A program made the position numbers and the translations under genes. 64,000 nucleotides of DNA from Streptomyces sp. CB09001 (GTDB taxonomy: Bacteria; Actinomycetota; Actinomycetes; Streptomycetales; Streptomycetaceae): NCBI RefSeq assembly GCF_003369795.1, contig NZ_CP026730.1:2790001-2854000 (forward strand), given 5' to 3'. Numbering within the stretch: position 1 is the stretch's first letter; each line of letters starts with the position of its first letter. Below, piece after piece: positions 26,356 to 35,511 of this stretch. The notes under the pieces were generated by a model. The model searched no databases. It was not told where the DNA came from and saw only the letters and a list, made by a program, of their open reading frames with translations.

Positions 26356-27981
26356 ATGGGCAGGGGGGTCAAGGTTGCCGTCATAGGCGGGGTGTTCGCC
26401 GTGATGGTGGGCGGTGCCGGGTACGGCGCCTACAACGTGGTGTCGGCGCTGGACGGGGGCGGCGGGTCGTCCGGGTCGGAGACCAAGAGCGGGCCGCCGG
26501 ACAAGGACGAGGTCGCGGAGACCAGCGAGAAGTTCTTCACGGCCTGGGAGAAGGGCGACGCGACGACCGCCGCGTCGTACACCGACAACGCCTCGATCGC
26601 CGGGACGCTGCTGACCGCCTACGGCGAGGACGCGCACATCAGCGGCGTCGAGATCACGCCGGGCACGGCGGCCGGTACCGCCGTGCCGTTCACGGTGAAG
26701 GCGAAGGTGTCCTACGAGGGCACCACCAAGCCGCTCAGTTACAAGAGCACGCTGACCGTGGTGCGCGGGGAGACCAGTGGGCGGGCGCTGGTGGACTGGC
26801 AGCCGTCCGTCGTCCACCCGGACCTGAAGGACGGGGACACCCTGGTCACCGCGGAGTCGGCGACGCCGCAGATCCAGGCCGTCGGGCGGGACGGTGCCGT
26901 GCTGACGAAGGAGAAGTACCCCTCGCTCGGGCCGGTCCTCGCCACGCTGCGGGAGCGGTACGGCTCGAAGGCCGGTGGCACTCCCGGTGTCGAGCTGGCG
27001 GTGCGGCACGCGGCCGCGGACGCGCCGGACACCCCGCTGCTGACGCTGACCGAGGGGGAGCCCGGGAAGCTCGAGACGACGCTCAGCGCGAGCATGCAGG
27101 CCGCCGCCGAGAAGGCGGTGAAGCGGTACGGCGAGTCCTCCGTGGTCGCCGTGAAGCCCAGCACCGGAGAGGTGCTGGCCGTGGCGAACAACCGTCAGGA
27201 CGGGTTCAACGCCGCGTTCCAGGGCAAGGTCGCCCCGGGCTCCACCATGAAGATCATCACCGCCGCCATGCTCATCGACAACGGCGTGACCTCGATGAAC
27301 GGCCCCGCGCCCTGCACGGACACCGCGGTCTGGAAGAGTCAGACCTTCCACAACATCACCAGCATGAAGCCCAACGAGAGCGCCACGCTCGCCAACACCT
27401 TCATGCGCTCCTGCAACACCGGCTTCATCAAGCTCGTCGACGAGGAGCCGCTCACCGACTCCTCGCTGACCCAGGAGGCCCAGGAGCGCTTCGGGCTCGG
27501 GCAGGACAACTGGCAGACCGGCATCGTCTCCTTCGACGGGAGCGTCCCCGCCTCCGGCGGCCCGGACCGCGCGGCCAACGCCATCGGGCAGGGCCAGGTG
27601 CAGATGAACCCGCTGAACATGGCCTCGGTCACCGCGACCGCCATCACCGGTGAGTTCCGCCAGCCGTACCTGGTGCCGTTCGACCTGGACGACCGGGACC
27701 CGGCCACCGCCAAGGGGCTGCCGCAGGGCACCGCCTCGCAGCTCAAGCAGATGATGAGGCTCACCGCCACCCAGGGCACCGCCGTCAACGCCATGTCCGG
27801 GCTCGGCGGCGACATCGGCGCCAAGACCGGGTCGGCCGAGGTCGACGGGCAGGCGGTCTCGAACGCCTGGTTCACCGGTTTCCGCGACGACGTCGCGGCG
27901 GCGGCCATGACCGAGGAGGGCGGCCACGGCGGCGACGCGGCCGGACCGATCGTCGCAGATGTGCTACGAGTCGGCGGCTGA
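26356..27981 (+). CDS. Class B penicillin-binding protein (transpeptidase)
   Basis: 541 aa: one N-terminal membrane helix (about 5-26), an extracytoplasmic MecA-N/NTF2-like domain (about 50-150), a dimerisation-like segment and the transpeptidase domain. Active-site motifs are complete: S296-T-M-K299 (APGSTMKI), S352-C-N (MRSCNTGF) and K490-T-G (IGAKTGSAE). It would cross-link peptidoglycan peptides outside the membrane. GGGGAGGGG precedes the ATG. A paralogue follows after 84 bp and ssgE after that. No transglycosylase domain. Confidence 0.94.
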   Translation: MGRGVKVAVIGGVFAVMVGGAGYGAYNVVSALDGGGGSSGSETKSGPPDKDEVAETSEKFFTAWEKGDATTAASYTDNASIAGTLLTAYGEDAHISGVEITPGTAAGTAVPFTVKAKVSYEGTTKPLSYKSTLTVVRGETSGRALVDWQPSVVHPDLKDGDTLVTAESATPQIQAVGRDGAVLTKEKYPSLGPVLATLRERYGSKAGGTPGVELAVRHAAADAPDTPLLTLTEGEPGKLETTLSASMQAAAEKAVKRYGESSVVAVKPSTGEVLAVANNRQDGFNAAFQGKVAPGSTMKIITAAMLIDNGVTSMNGPAPCTDTAVWKSQTFHNITSMKPNESATLANTFMRSCNTGFIKLVDEEPLTDSSLTQEAQERFGLGQDNWQTGIVSFDGSVPASGGPDRAANAIGQGQVQMNPLNMASVTATAITGEFRQPYLVPFDLDDRDPATAKGLPQGTASQLKQMMRLTATQGTAVNAMSGLGGDIGAKTGSAEVDGQAVSNAWFTGFRDDVAAAAMTEEGGHGGDAAGPIVADVLRVGG

Positions 27982-28065
27982 CACCGGACGGCGGCCACGA
28001 TGCCCCTACTGTGGTCGCCGTCGTAAGCAGCAACCGGCACCGAACGCACCGAGGAACGGGACGCA

Positions 28066-29766
28066 GTGGGCAGCAGAAGGGGCGCCGCCGAGCGGCGCAG
28101 GACGAAACCCGCCGTGATCGGCAGTGTGGCCGCCGTGGTCGTGGCCGGTGCCGGGTTCGGTGCCTACGCGATGTACGGCGGCGGGGCCGACGGCGAGGAC
28201 AGTGCGCGCACGAAGTCCGCGGCGGCCCCGGAGAACGTGAAGTCGGGCCCGCTGACGGCGGCCGAGGTCACCTCGACCGCCCAGCGGTTCCTGACCGCCT
28301 GGCAGCAGGGCGACGTGGCCGGCGCCGCCGCCGCGACCGACGACGCCGAGGCCGCGAAGGCGCTGCTGGCCGGCTACACCAAGGACGCCCGCATCAAGGA
28401 CGCCACCTTCACCGCGGGCACCCCCGCCGGGGAGAAGGTCCCCTTCTCCGTCAAGGCCACGGTCGCCTACGAGAAGGCGGTCGAGCCGCTGGCGTACGAC
28501 AGCGCGCTGACCGTCGTCCGCCGGGACGGGGACGGCGAGCCCCGGGTCGACTGGCACGCGGCCGTCGTGCACCCGGAGTTGAGGGACGGCGACAAGCTGG
28601 TGACCGGGAAGGCCGGTGATCCGCCGGTCAAGGCGCTGGACCGGAACGGCGCGGAGATCACCGCCGCCAAGTACCCGTCCCTCGGCACCGTCCTGGACGG
28701 CCTGCGCGACAAGTACGGCAAGAAGGCCGGCGGCACCCCCGGCGTCGAGCTGCGTGCGGTACGCGGGAAGAGCACCGAGGACGGCAAGGGTGCGAAGGAG
28801 TCCGGGGCCGGTGAAGCCGCCGACAAGACGCTGCTGGAGCTGAGCAAGGGCACTCCCGGCACCCTCAAGACGACGCTCGACCCCGCCCTCCAGGCCGCCG
28901 CCGAGAAGCAGGTGGACGGCAAGAAGGGGGCGTCGGTGGTGCTGCTGCGCGCCTCCACCGGCGAGGTCCTCGCGGTCGCCAACGGCGGACACGGCTTCAA
29001 CACCGCTTTCCTGGGCTCGCTCGCGCCCGGCTCCACGATGAAGGTCATCACCGCCTCGATGCTGCTCGAGAAGGACCTGGCGTCGGTGAACGAGAAGCAC
29101 CCGTGCCCGAAGTACTTCGAATACGGCGGGTGGAAGTTCCAGAACGACGACAAGTTCGAGATCAAGGACGGCACCTTCAAGGCGAGCTTCGCCCGCTCCT
29201 GCAACACCGCCTTCATCAGCCAGGCCCCCGAGCTGAAGGACGACGACCTGACCAGGCAGGCGAAGGAGGTCTTCGGCCTGTCCATGAACAACTGGTCGGT
29301 CGGCGTGTCCACCTTCGACGGCAGGGTGCCGGTGCAGAGCAAGGCCCAGATGGCCGCGTCCCTCATCGGCCAGGGCGGGGTGCGGATGAACCCGCTGAAC
29401 ATGGCGTCGGTCTCGGCGACCGTGAAGTCGGGCAGTTTCCACCAGCCGTACCTGGTCGCCCCGTCGGTCGACGGGCGGGCGCTCGCCACGGCCTCCCGCA
29501 CGATGTCGGGCGAGACGCTCGGCGCGCTGCGCGAGCTGATGTCCTACACGGCGGCGTACGGCACCGCGGCGGAAGCCATGGCCGGGGTCGGCGGTGACGT
29601 GGGTGCCAAGACCGGCTCGGCGGAGGTCGACGGGCAGGAGAAGCCCAACGGCTGGTTCACGGCGTACCGGGGAGACCTGGCGGCGGCGGGCGTGGTCCAG
29701 CAGGGCGGGCACGGCGGCGACACCGCGGGCCCGATCGTCGCGGCGCTCCTCAAGGCGGGTGGCTGA
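28066..29766 (+). CDS. Class B penicillin-binding protein, paralogue
   Basis: 566 aa with the same domain order as its neighbour: membrane helix (about 20-40), NTF2-like MecA-N domain, transpeptidase domain. Active-site motifs are S323-T-M-K326 (APGSTMKV), S378-C-N (ARSCNTAF) and K515-T-G (VGAKTGSAE). The GTG at 28066 has GAGGAA 9 nt upstream. The pair probably arose by tandem duplication. Position next to an SsgA-like gene suggests a role in septal or spore-wall synthesis. Confidence 0.94.
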   Translation: MGSRRGAAERRRTKPAVIGSVAAVVVAGAGFGAYAMYGGGADGEDSARTKSAAAPENVKSGPLTAAEVTSTAQRFLTAWQQGDVAGAAAATDDAEAAKALLAGYTKDARIKDATFTAGTPAGEKVPFSVKATVAYEKAVEPLAYDSALTVVRRDGDGEPRVDWHAAVVHPELRDGDKLVTGKAGDPPVKALDRNGAEITAAKYPSLGTVLDGLRDKYGKKAGGTPGVELRAVRGKSTEDGKGAKESGAGEAADKTLLELSKGTPGTLKTTLDPALQAAAEKQVDGKKGASVVLLRASTGEVLAVANGGHGFNTAFLGSLAPGSTMKVITASMLLEKDLASVNEKHPCPKYFEYGGWKFQNDDKFEIKDGTFKASFARSCNTAFISQAPELKDDDLTRQAKEVFGLSMNNWSVGVSTFDGRVPVQSKAQMAASLIGQGGVRMNPLNMASVSATVKSGSFHQPYLVAPSVDGRALATASRTMSGETLGALRELMSYTAAYGTAAEAMAGVGGDVGAKTGSAEVDGQEKPNGWFTAYRGDLAAAGVVQQGGHGGDTAGPIVAALLKAGG

Positions 29767-29796
29767 AGGCTCCGCGTGCGTGGCCGGTGGCCCGGC

Positions 29797-30177
29797 TCAG
29801 TGGGCCACCGGCTGCGCGGTCGCCGCGTAGGTGCGGCGCAGGAAGCGGATGAGGGCCTTGTTCTCGAACTGGACCACCGAACAGCCCTGCGGGGAGTGGA
29901 ACTCGACCACGGCCTGCACCCGGCCGCACGGCCACACCCGCACCTCGCCGCTCCCGGCGGGCGCGCGCAGGCCCTGTTCCAGCAGTTCGCGGGGGAAGGT
30001 CCACTCGCGGGCGCGGGACGCGCGGCCGCCCGGCCCGGGCAGGGCGACGCACACCAGCGAGGGGCCGAGTCCGGGGTCGTAGCGCAGGACGACGGGTATC
30101 GCTCCGCCGTCGTCCTGGTCGGGGAGATCCCCGTCCGTGAGGATGTGGGCTCGCGCGTACTGTTCGACTACGGACAT
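29797..30177 (-). CDS. ssgE: SsgA-like sporulation protein SsgE
   Basis: 126-aa SALP-family protein, a cytoplasmic family unique to sporulating actinomycetes. Family features include the strand pattern PVVLRYDPGLGPSLVCVAL, EWTFPRELLEQGL, GEVRVWPCGRVQAVVEFHSP and the C-terminal ALIRFLRRTYA. The ATG at 30177 starts at MSVVEQYARAHIL, with AAGGGGCGA upstream; the longer frame has no ribosome site. By its place beside paired PBP genes and a cbiM-type gene it matches ssgE (SCO3158) of S. coelicolor, implicated in correct autolytic spore separation. SALPs are thought to localise PBPs and autolysins. Confidence 0.88.
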   Translation of the reverse strand: MSVVEQYARAHILTDGDLPDQDDGGAIPVVLRYDPGLGPSLVCVALPGPGGRASRAREWTFPRELLEQGLRAPAGSGEVRVWPCGRVQAVVEFHSPQGCSVVQFENKALIRFLRRTYAATAQPVAH

Positions 30178-30323
30178 GGGGTCGCCCCTTACGCTCTGCC
30201 ACCTGTGTTGAAGCTGTGGGTCCACCCCCACTCCAATGTCCCATATTTCCCGGCTCACGCCCTGCGAGCCGGATACCACATGTGATATCGACCCCATCGG
30301 GACTGGCGGCCTTTACCTCGCTC

Positions 30324-30354
30324 TTGCGAATGAGTTGCAACTGGTCTCTATCAT
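30324..30354 (+). promoter_or_regulatory. Nur-box-like palindrome over the nickel/cobalt transporter promoter
   Basis: TTGCGA-ATGAG-TTGCAA (30324-30340) fits the reported Nur box tTGCaa-N5-ttGCAA of the Streptomyces nickel-responsive Fur-family repressor. TATCAT (30349-30354) is a good -10 box; its first base is 19 bp after TTGCGA, which can double as the -35. The GTG start at 30361 is 6 nt past the -10 box, where transcription should begin, so the mRNA is probably leaderless. Nickel-dependent repression is inferred. Confidence 0.65.
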
Positions 30355-30360
30355 CGAACC

Positions 30361-31431
30361 GTGCATGTACCTGACGGATTCATCAACGCCCCTACCTCCG
30401 CCGTGACCGGAGTCGTCGCCGCGGGCGCCATCGCGGTCAGCCTGCGCGGCGCGCGCCGTGAACTGGACGAGCGGACGGCGCCGCTGGCGGGGCTGGTGGC
30501 GGCGTTCATCTTCGCGGTGCAGATGCTGAACTTCCCGGTCGCGGCCGGGACCAGCGGGCATCTGCTCGGCGGCGCGCTGGCCGCCATCCTCGTCGGGCCC
30601 TACACCGGCGTGCTGTGTGTCTCCGTCGTCCTGCTGATGCAGGGCATCCTCTTCGCCGACGGCGGTCTGACCGCGCTCGGCGTGAACATCACCGACATGG
30701 CGATCGTCACCACGGTCGTCGCCTACGCCCTCTTCCGGGGCCTGGTGAAGGTGCTGCCGCGCACCCGCCGCTCGGTCACCGTCGCCTCCTTTGTCGCCGC
30801 GCTCGTCTCCGTCCCGGCCGCCGCCCTCGCCTTCACGTTCCTGTACTGGATCGGCGGCACCACCGACGTCTCCATGGGCAAGGTCGCCACCGCGATGATC
30901 GGCGTGCACGTGCTGATCGGCATCGGCGAGGCCGCGATCACCGCGCTGACCGTCGGCGCCGTCATCGCCGTACGCCCGGACCTGGTGTACGGGGCGCGCG
31001 GGCTGCAGCAGCGGCTCAAGCTGCGGGTCAACGGCGAGCTGGTCGACGCCCCCTCCGACGTCCCGTCCGGCGCCGCACCGGCCCCCGCGCCCGTCGCCGC
31101 CCGTTCGCATCGCACGGTGTGGATCACCGGCCTAGTCGCCTCCCTGGTCCTGGCCGGCTTCGTGAGCTTCTACGCCTCCGCCGACCCCGACGGCCTGGAG
31201 AAGGTCGCCTCCGACAAGGGCATCGACGAGAAGGCCGAGGAGCACGCCGCCGCCGACTCGCCGCTCGCCGACTACGGCGTCAAGGACATCACCGACGCCC
31301 GGGTCTCCGGCGGCCTCGCGGGCGTGATCGGCGTCGGCGTCACCGTCGTCGCGGGCAGCGCCGTGTTCTGGGCGGTGCGCAGGCGCCGCAGCGACGACGC
31401 GTCGCCGGCCAGCACGGAAACGACCCTCTGA
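30361..31431 (+). CDS. ECF nickel/cobalt transporter, fused M-N component
   Basis: 356-aa membrane protein joining a CbiM/NikM substrate-binding component (about 1-215) to a CbiN/NikN-like part (about 255-345). The N-terminus MHVPDGFINAP has the essential Met-His pair, whose His2 binds the metal in this family. Helices such as GHLLGGALAAILVGPYTGVL match CbiM. The N part has two helices flanking an extracytoplasmic loop (LADYGVKDITDARVSG). The energising Q and O proteins follow directly. The upstream Nur-like box favours nickel over cobalt. Confidence 0.9.
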   Translation: MHVPDGFINAPTSAVTGVVAAGAIAVSLRGARRELDERTAPLAGLVAAFIFAVQMLNFPVAAGTSGHLLGGALAAILVGPYTGVLCVSVVLLMQGILFADGGLTALGVNITDMAIVTTVVAYALFRGLVKVLPRTRRSVTVASFVAALVSVPAAALAFTFLYWIGGTTDVSMGKVATAMIGVHVLIGIGEAAITALTVGAVIAVRPDLVYGARGLQQRLKLRVNGELVDAPSDVPSGAAPAPAPVAARSHRTVWITGLVASLVLAGFVSFYASADPDGLEKVASDKGIDEKAEEHAAADSPLADYGVKDITDARVSGGLAGVIGVGVTVVAGSAVFWAVRRRRSDDASPASTETTL

Positions 31432-31432
31432 C

Positions 31433-32194
31433 GTGGGCGCGGGTCACGCTCATCGGCTCTACCGGCACGGCCACTCCCCCGTGCACGGCCTGCCGCCGCA
31501 CACCAAGCTCGCCGCGACCTTCGCGTTCGTGGTCGTCGTGGTGTCGACGCCGCGCGAGGCGATGTGGGCCTTCGGCCTGTACGCGCTGCTGCTCGTCGCC
31601 GTGGCGTACGCGGCCCGGGTCCCGGCGGGCTTCCTGCTCAAGCGGCTGCTGATCGAGGTGCCGTTCGTCGCGTTCGCGGTGCTCATGCCGTTCGTGGCCG
31701 AGGGCGAGCGGGTCGAGGTGCTCGGCCTGTCCCTGAGCGTCAACGGCCTGTGGGGTGCCTGGAACGTCCTGGCCAAGGGCACCCTGGGCGTCGCCGCATC
31801 CGTACTCCTCGCCTCCACGACCGAGCTGCGGGAACTCCTCCTCGGTCTCCAGCGGCTGAGGCTGCCGCCGTTGCTGGTGCAGATCGCGTCGTTCATGATC
31901 CGGTACGGCGACGTGATCGCGGACGAGATGCGGCGGATGCGGATCGCCCGGGAGTCGCGCGGGTTCGAGGCGAAGGGCGTACGGCACTGGGGCGTGCTCG
32001 CGAAATCGGCGGGGGCGCTGTTCATCCGTTCCTACGAACGCGGCGAACGCGTCCATCTGGCCATGGTCAGCCGCGGGTACGCCGGCTCGATGCCGGTGAT
32101 CGACGAGGTGACCGCGTCCCGGGCGCAGTGGTCGTACGCGCTGGCCCTCCCGTGTGCGGCGCTCGTCGTGTGTCTGCTGGGATGGACCCTGTGA
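31433..32194 (+). CDS. ECF transporter T component (CbiQ/NikQ)
   Basis: 253-aa energy-coupling transmembrane protein. It carries the two cytoplasmic Ala-Arg-Gly type motifs of T components: RIARESRGFE (about 180-189) and MVSRGYAG. The GTG at 31433 begins one base after the upstream stop. N-terminal His residues (GHAHRLYRHGHSP) are notable in a nickel/cobalt system. The downstream ATPase gene overlaps its 3' end. Confidence 0.92.
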   Translation: MGAGHAHRLYRHGHSPVHGLPPHTKLAATFAFVVVVVSTPREAMWAFGLYALLLVAVAYAARVPAGFLLKRLLIEVPFVAFAVLMPFVAEGERVEVLGLSLSVNGLWGAWNVLAKGTLGVAASVLLASTTELRELLLGLQRLRLPPLLVQIASFMIRYGDVIADEMRRMRIARESRGFEAKGVRHWGVLAKSAGALFIRSYERGERVHLAMVSRGYAGSMPVIDEVTASRAQWSYALALPCAALVVCLLGWTL

Positions 32195-32985
32195 CCGACC
32201 CAGTGACAGACCCCGCGTCCGACCCCGTGACCGACGCGCCCGCCTCCGTCGACGTCTCCGGCCTCGCCTTCGCCTACCCCGACGGGCACCAGGCGCTGTT
32301 CGGCGTGGACTTCTCCGTCGCGCGCGGCGAGCGGGTCGCGCTGCTCGGCCCGAACGGAGCGGGCAAGACGACGCTCGTGCTCCACCTCAACGGCATCCTG
32401 ACCGGCGGCACCGGCACGGTCACGGTCGCCGGGCTGCCGGTGGACAAGCGGAACATGGCGGAGATCAGGCGCCGGGTCGGCATCGTCTTCCAGGACCCCG
32501 ACGACCAGTTGTTCATGCCGACCGTGCGCGAGGACGTGGCGTTCGGACCGGCGGCGGCCGGGATGAAGGGGGCGGAGCTGGAGGCCTGTGTGGACCGGGC
32601 GCTCACGCTGGTCGGCATGGCGGAGTTCAGGGACCGGCCGCCGCACCACCTCTCCTTCGGCCAGCGGCGCCGGGTGGCGGTGGCGACCGTGCTCGCCATG
32701 GAGCCGGAGATCCTGGTCCTGGACGAGCCCTCCTCCAACCTCGACCCGGCCTCCCGCCGCGAACTCGCCGACATCCTGCGCTCCCTGGACGTCACGGTCC
32801 TGATGGTCACCCACGACCTGCCCTACGCCCTGGAGCTGTGCCCCCGCGCCCTGATCCTCAGCGACGGCGTGATCGCGGCGGACGGACCGACCGCGGAGCT
32901 GCTGTCCGACGACGCCCTGATGCGCGCCCACCGCCTGGAGCTGCCCTTCGGCTTCGACCCGCGGTCGGTGTCGGCGAGCGGGTGA
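32182..32985 (+). CDS. ECF transporter ATPase (CbiO/NikO)
   Basis: 267-aa ABC ATPase. Walker A is GPNGAGKTT (from residue 56), Q-loop VFQDPDDQLF, signature LSFGQRRRVAV (Phe instead of the usual Gly at the third position), Walker B ILVLDEPSSNLD and H-loop VTHD. The ATG at 32182 overlaps nikQ by 13 nt. The GTG at 32191 would give a GTGA overlap and is an equally likely start. The N-terminus repeats DPVTDP. Confidence 0.93.
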   Translation: MDPVTDPVTDPASDPVTDAPASVDVSGLAFAYPDGHQALFGVDFSVARGERVALLGPNGAGKTTLVLHLNGILTGGTGTVTVAGLPVDKRNMAEIRRRVGIVFQDPDDQLFMPTVREDVAFGPAAAGMKGAELEACVDRALTLVGMAEFRDRPPHHLSFGQRRRVAVATVLAMEPEILVLDEPSSNLDPASRRELADILRSLDVTVLMVTHDLPYALELCPRALILSDGVIAADGPTAELLSDDALMRAHRLELPFGFDPRSVSASG

Positions 32986-33050
32986 GGAATCGCGGACGGC
33001 CGGTGGCGGTTGCACCCACTGTCGCGGGCGATCGGAAAGGGCGCGGGAAA

Positions 33051-34283
33051 ATGAACGGGGACGCGGACGTGAGTGTGAGCGTGCACGGCTCGGTGGCCGA
33101 GGGCTTCGAGCCGGTGAGGGACGCGTTCGCACGGAACTTCACCGCGCTCGGCGAGCGGGGCGCGGCCGTCGCCGTCTACCGGGACGGGCGCAAGGTCGTC
33201 GACCTGTGGGGCGGTACCAGGGACGTCGACGGCACCGCCGGCAGCGAGCCGTGGCGTCGCGGCACCGCCCAGGTGGTCCGCTCGGCGACCAAGGGCGTCG
33301 CCGCCGCCGTACCGCTGCTGCTGCACCGGCGCGGGGAGCTGGACCTGGACGCGCCGGTGGGCGAGTACTGGCCGGAGTTCAAGGCGCACGGCAAGGAGCG
33401 GGTGCTGGTCCGGCACGTGCTGAACCATCGGGCCGGGCTGCCGGTCCTGGACCGTCCGCTCACCCCCGAGGACGCCCTGGACCCGCTGCGGGGCCCCGCG
33501 GCCGTCGCCGCGCAGGCGCCCGTCTGGGAGCCTGGCACCGACCACGGCTACCACGCGCTGACCTACGGCTGGCTGCTCGACGAACTGGTCCGCCGGGTGA
33601 CGGGCGGGCGCGGCGCCGGACGGTGGATCGCGGACGAGATCGCCCGCCCGCTCGGCCTGGACCTGTGGGTGGGGCTGCCCGCGGCGGAGGAGGCCGCGGG
33701 AAGGGCCGGTCGTGTCGGGCGCCTCGACGATCCCGAGCCGTCGGGGCCCGGGAACGGCCCGCGGCTGCGCCCCAAGCGCTCGGTCACCGAGGCGTACGAC
33801 AACCCGGAGTCCCTCACCCGCCGCGCGTTCGCCGCGATCACCCCGTTCCCCGACCAGAACGACCCGGTGTACCGCGCGGCCGCGCTGCCGGCCGCCAACG
33901 GCATCGCGACGGCCGACGGCCTGGCCCGCTTCTACGCGGCGCTGATCGGCGAGGTCGACGGCGTGACGCGCGGCGTACGGCTGTTCGACCCGGAGACCAT
34001 GGAGCTGGCCCGCGCCGAGGAGTCCGCCGGTCCCGACCGGATCCTGGTCGTGGGCACCCGGTTCGGCCTCGGCTACATGCTGCACGGCAGCGCGTCCCCG
34101 TTCCTGGCCCCCGGTTCCTTCGGCCACCCGGGCCGCGGCGGCTCCCTGGGCTTCGCCGACCCGGAGACCGGCATCGCCCTGGGCTACGTCACCAACGGCT
34201 TCCGCAAGACCGTGACGGCGGACCCGCGGGCGCAGGCGCTGGTCCGGGCGGTACGCGCCTCGCTCGCCCGGGGCCCGTCCTGA
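33051..34283 (+). CDS. Serine beta-lactamase-like esterase
   Basis: 410-aa member of the class C beta-lactamase / family VIII esterase group. The nucleophile motif SATK is at VVRSATKGVAAA (about residues 82-93), and a YHA segment (DHGYHALTYGWL) occupies the Tyr position. The third motif is FGHPGRGGSLGF. No signal peptide is visible, so it is probably cytoplasmic and hydrolyses esters. ATG at 33051; AAAGGG lies about 12 nt upstream. Confidence 0.88.
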   Translation: MNGDADVSVSVHGSVAEGFEPVRDAFARNFTALGERGAAVAVYRDGRKVVDLWGGTRDVDGTAGSEPWRRGTAQVVRSATKGVAAAVPLLLHRRGELDLDAPVGEYWPEFKAHGKERVLVRHVLNHRAGLPVLDRPLTPEDALDPLRGPAAVAAQAPVWEPGTDHGYHALTYGWLLDELVRRVTGGRGAGRWIADEIARPLGLDLWVGLPAAEEAAGRAGRVGRLDDPEPSGPGNGPRLRPKRSVTEAYDNPESLTRRAFAAITPFPDQNDPVYRAAALPAANGIATADGLARFYAALIGEVDGVTRGVRLFDPETMELARAEESAGPDRILVVGTRFGLGYMLHGSASPFLAPGSFGHPGRGGSLGFADPETGIALGYVTNGFRKTVTADPRAQALVRAVRASLARGPS

Positions 34284-34315
34284 GGGCGGACCCCGGACCT
34301 GGTGCGGACCTGGAT

Positions 34316-34591
34316 TCAGACGTGGATGGGGTGTGAGGTCCGCCCGGACGCCGCGTCGATCTCGTCGTGGGCCTTGGTGAGCAGCTGCATCGCCAGCTCG
34401 TTCAACGCCCGTGCGCCCGCGACCTCCTCACCGACCCGTGGCTGCCGGGAGTCGATCCGGTGACGGCTGGCGTGGCCGTGCGCGCGGACCTCGGTGCCGT
34501 CGGGGAGCCGCACCATCGCGACCGCCCGCGTGTGCTGGTCGTCCTCCGTGAACTCCAGCTCGACATGCCATCCCACTGTGGTGTGCATCAT
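34316..34591 (-). CDS. DUF1876 family small protein
   Basis: 91 aa. The double-stranded-RNA-binding-like fold family DUF1876 is recognised from WHVELEFTEDDQHTRAVA, LPDGTEVRAHGHASR and VGEEVAGARALNELAMQLL. GGAGGTGAT, an excellent ribosome site, lies just upstream of paired ATG codons at 34591 and 34588. Common in Streptomyces in several copies; function unknown. Confidence 0.85.
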   Translation of the reverse strand: MMHTTVGWHVELEFTEDDQHTRAVAMVRLPDGTEVRAHGHASRHRIDSRQPRVGEEVAGARALNELAMQLLTKAHDEIDAASGRTSHPIHV

Positions 34592-34665
34592 GACGATCAC
34601 CTCCGGAACACCTTCTTCCAGGGTGCGCCTCGCGACGGCCGTACGCACCATCCCGGCCCTCGCGG

Positions 34666-35511
34666 CTACCCGGTGCGCAGCATCAGCCCGATCCCGACGA
34701 CCAGGAGGTCGGCCGCCGCGATCCGGGGCGCGCCGAACCGCTCCTTGAAGAACAGGGCCCCTATCGCGGCGCCGACCAGGATGGACGACTCGCGCAGGGC
34801 GGCGATGGGCGCGAGTTCGGCGCGGGTCTGCGCCCACAGGACCAGGGCGTAGGCGGTGACGGACAGTACCGCGCCGACCAGTCCGAGGCCGGCCCGCGGG
34901 CGCAGCAGGGCCCAGGCCCCGGCACGGTGCCGGTACAGGAAGTACGCGGGCAGGACCGTGCCCTGCACCGCCATCAGCCAGGCGATGTAGCCGAGGGAGG
35001 ACCCGGAGGCGCGTACGCCGAGGCCGTCGACGACCGTGTACGCCGCGATGGTCACGCCGGTCGCCAGGGCGGCGCCGATGGCCGCCCAGTCGGGCCGGCG
35101 TCCGCGCAGCCCCCACAGGGCGACGCCGGTCAGCCCCGCGCAGGAGACCAGGATGCCCCCGGTGGCCCAGCCGTCCGGCACCTCGTGGGCGAAGACGGCG
35201 GCGAGGACGGTGACCAGCAGCGGCGCACTGCCGCGGGCGATCGGGTAGGCCTGGCCGAAGTCGCCCAGCCGGAAGGACCGCATGAGCAGGGCGTAGTACG
35301 CGATGTGGATGGCGGCGGAGACCAGGAGGTACGGCCAGGCACCGGCCGCCGGGAACGCCGTGAACGGCAGCAGCGCGAGCCCGATGAGCATCCCGCCGCC
35401 GGAGATCAGCGCGAACCCGGTCAGCTTGTCGGTGATCCGGTGGGCGATGGCGTTCCAGCTGGCGTGGGTGACCGCCGCGAGCAGGACGGCGGCGGTGACC
35501 AGCGGCGTCAC
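34666..35511 (-). CDS. EamA/DMT-family permease
   Basis: 281-aa drug/metabolite transporter with about 10 helices in two EamA repeats. It contains FGQAYPIARGSAPLLVTVLA in repeat 1 and ELAPIAALRESSILVGA with FFKERFG in repeat 2. The GTG at 35511 overlaps the ybaK-like stop (GTGA). Substrate unknown. Confidence 0.88.
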   Translation of the reverse strand: MTPLVTAAVLLAAVTHASWNAIAHRITDKLTGFALISGGGMLIGLALLPFTAFPAAGAWPYLLVSAAIHIAYYALLMRSFRLGDFGQAYPIARGSAPLLVTVLAAVFAHEVPDGWATGGILVSCAGLTGVALWGLRGRRPDWAAIGAALATGVTIAAYTVVDGLGVRASGSSLGYIAWLMAVQGTVLPAYFLYRHRAGAWALLRPRAGLGLVGAVLSVTAYALVLWAQTRAELAPIAALRESSILVGAAIGALFFKERFGAPRIAAADLLVVGIGLMLRTG

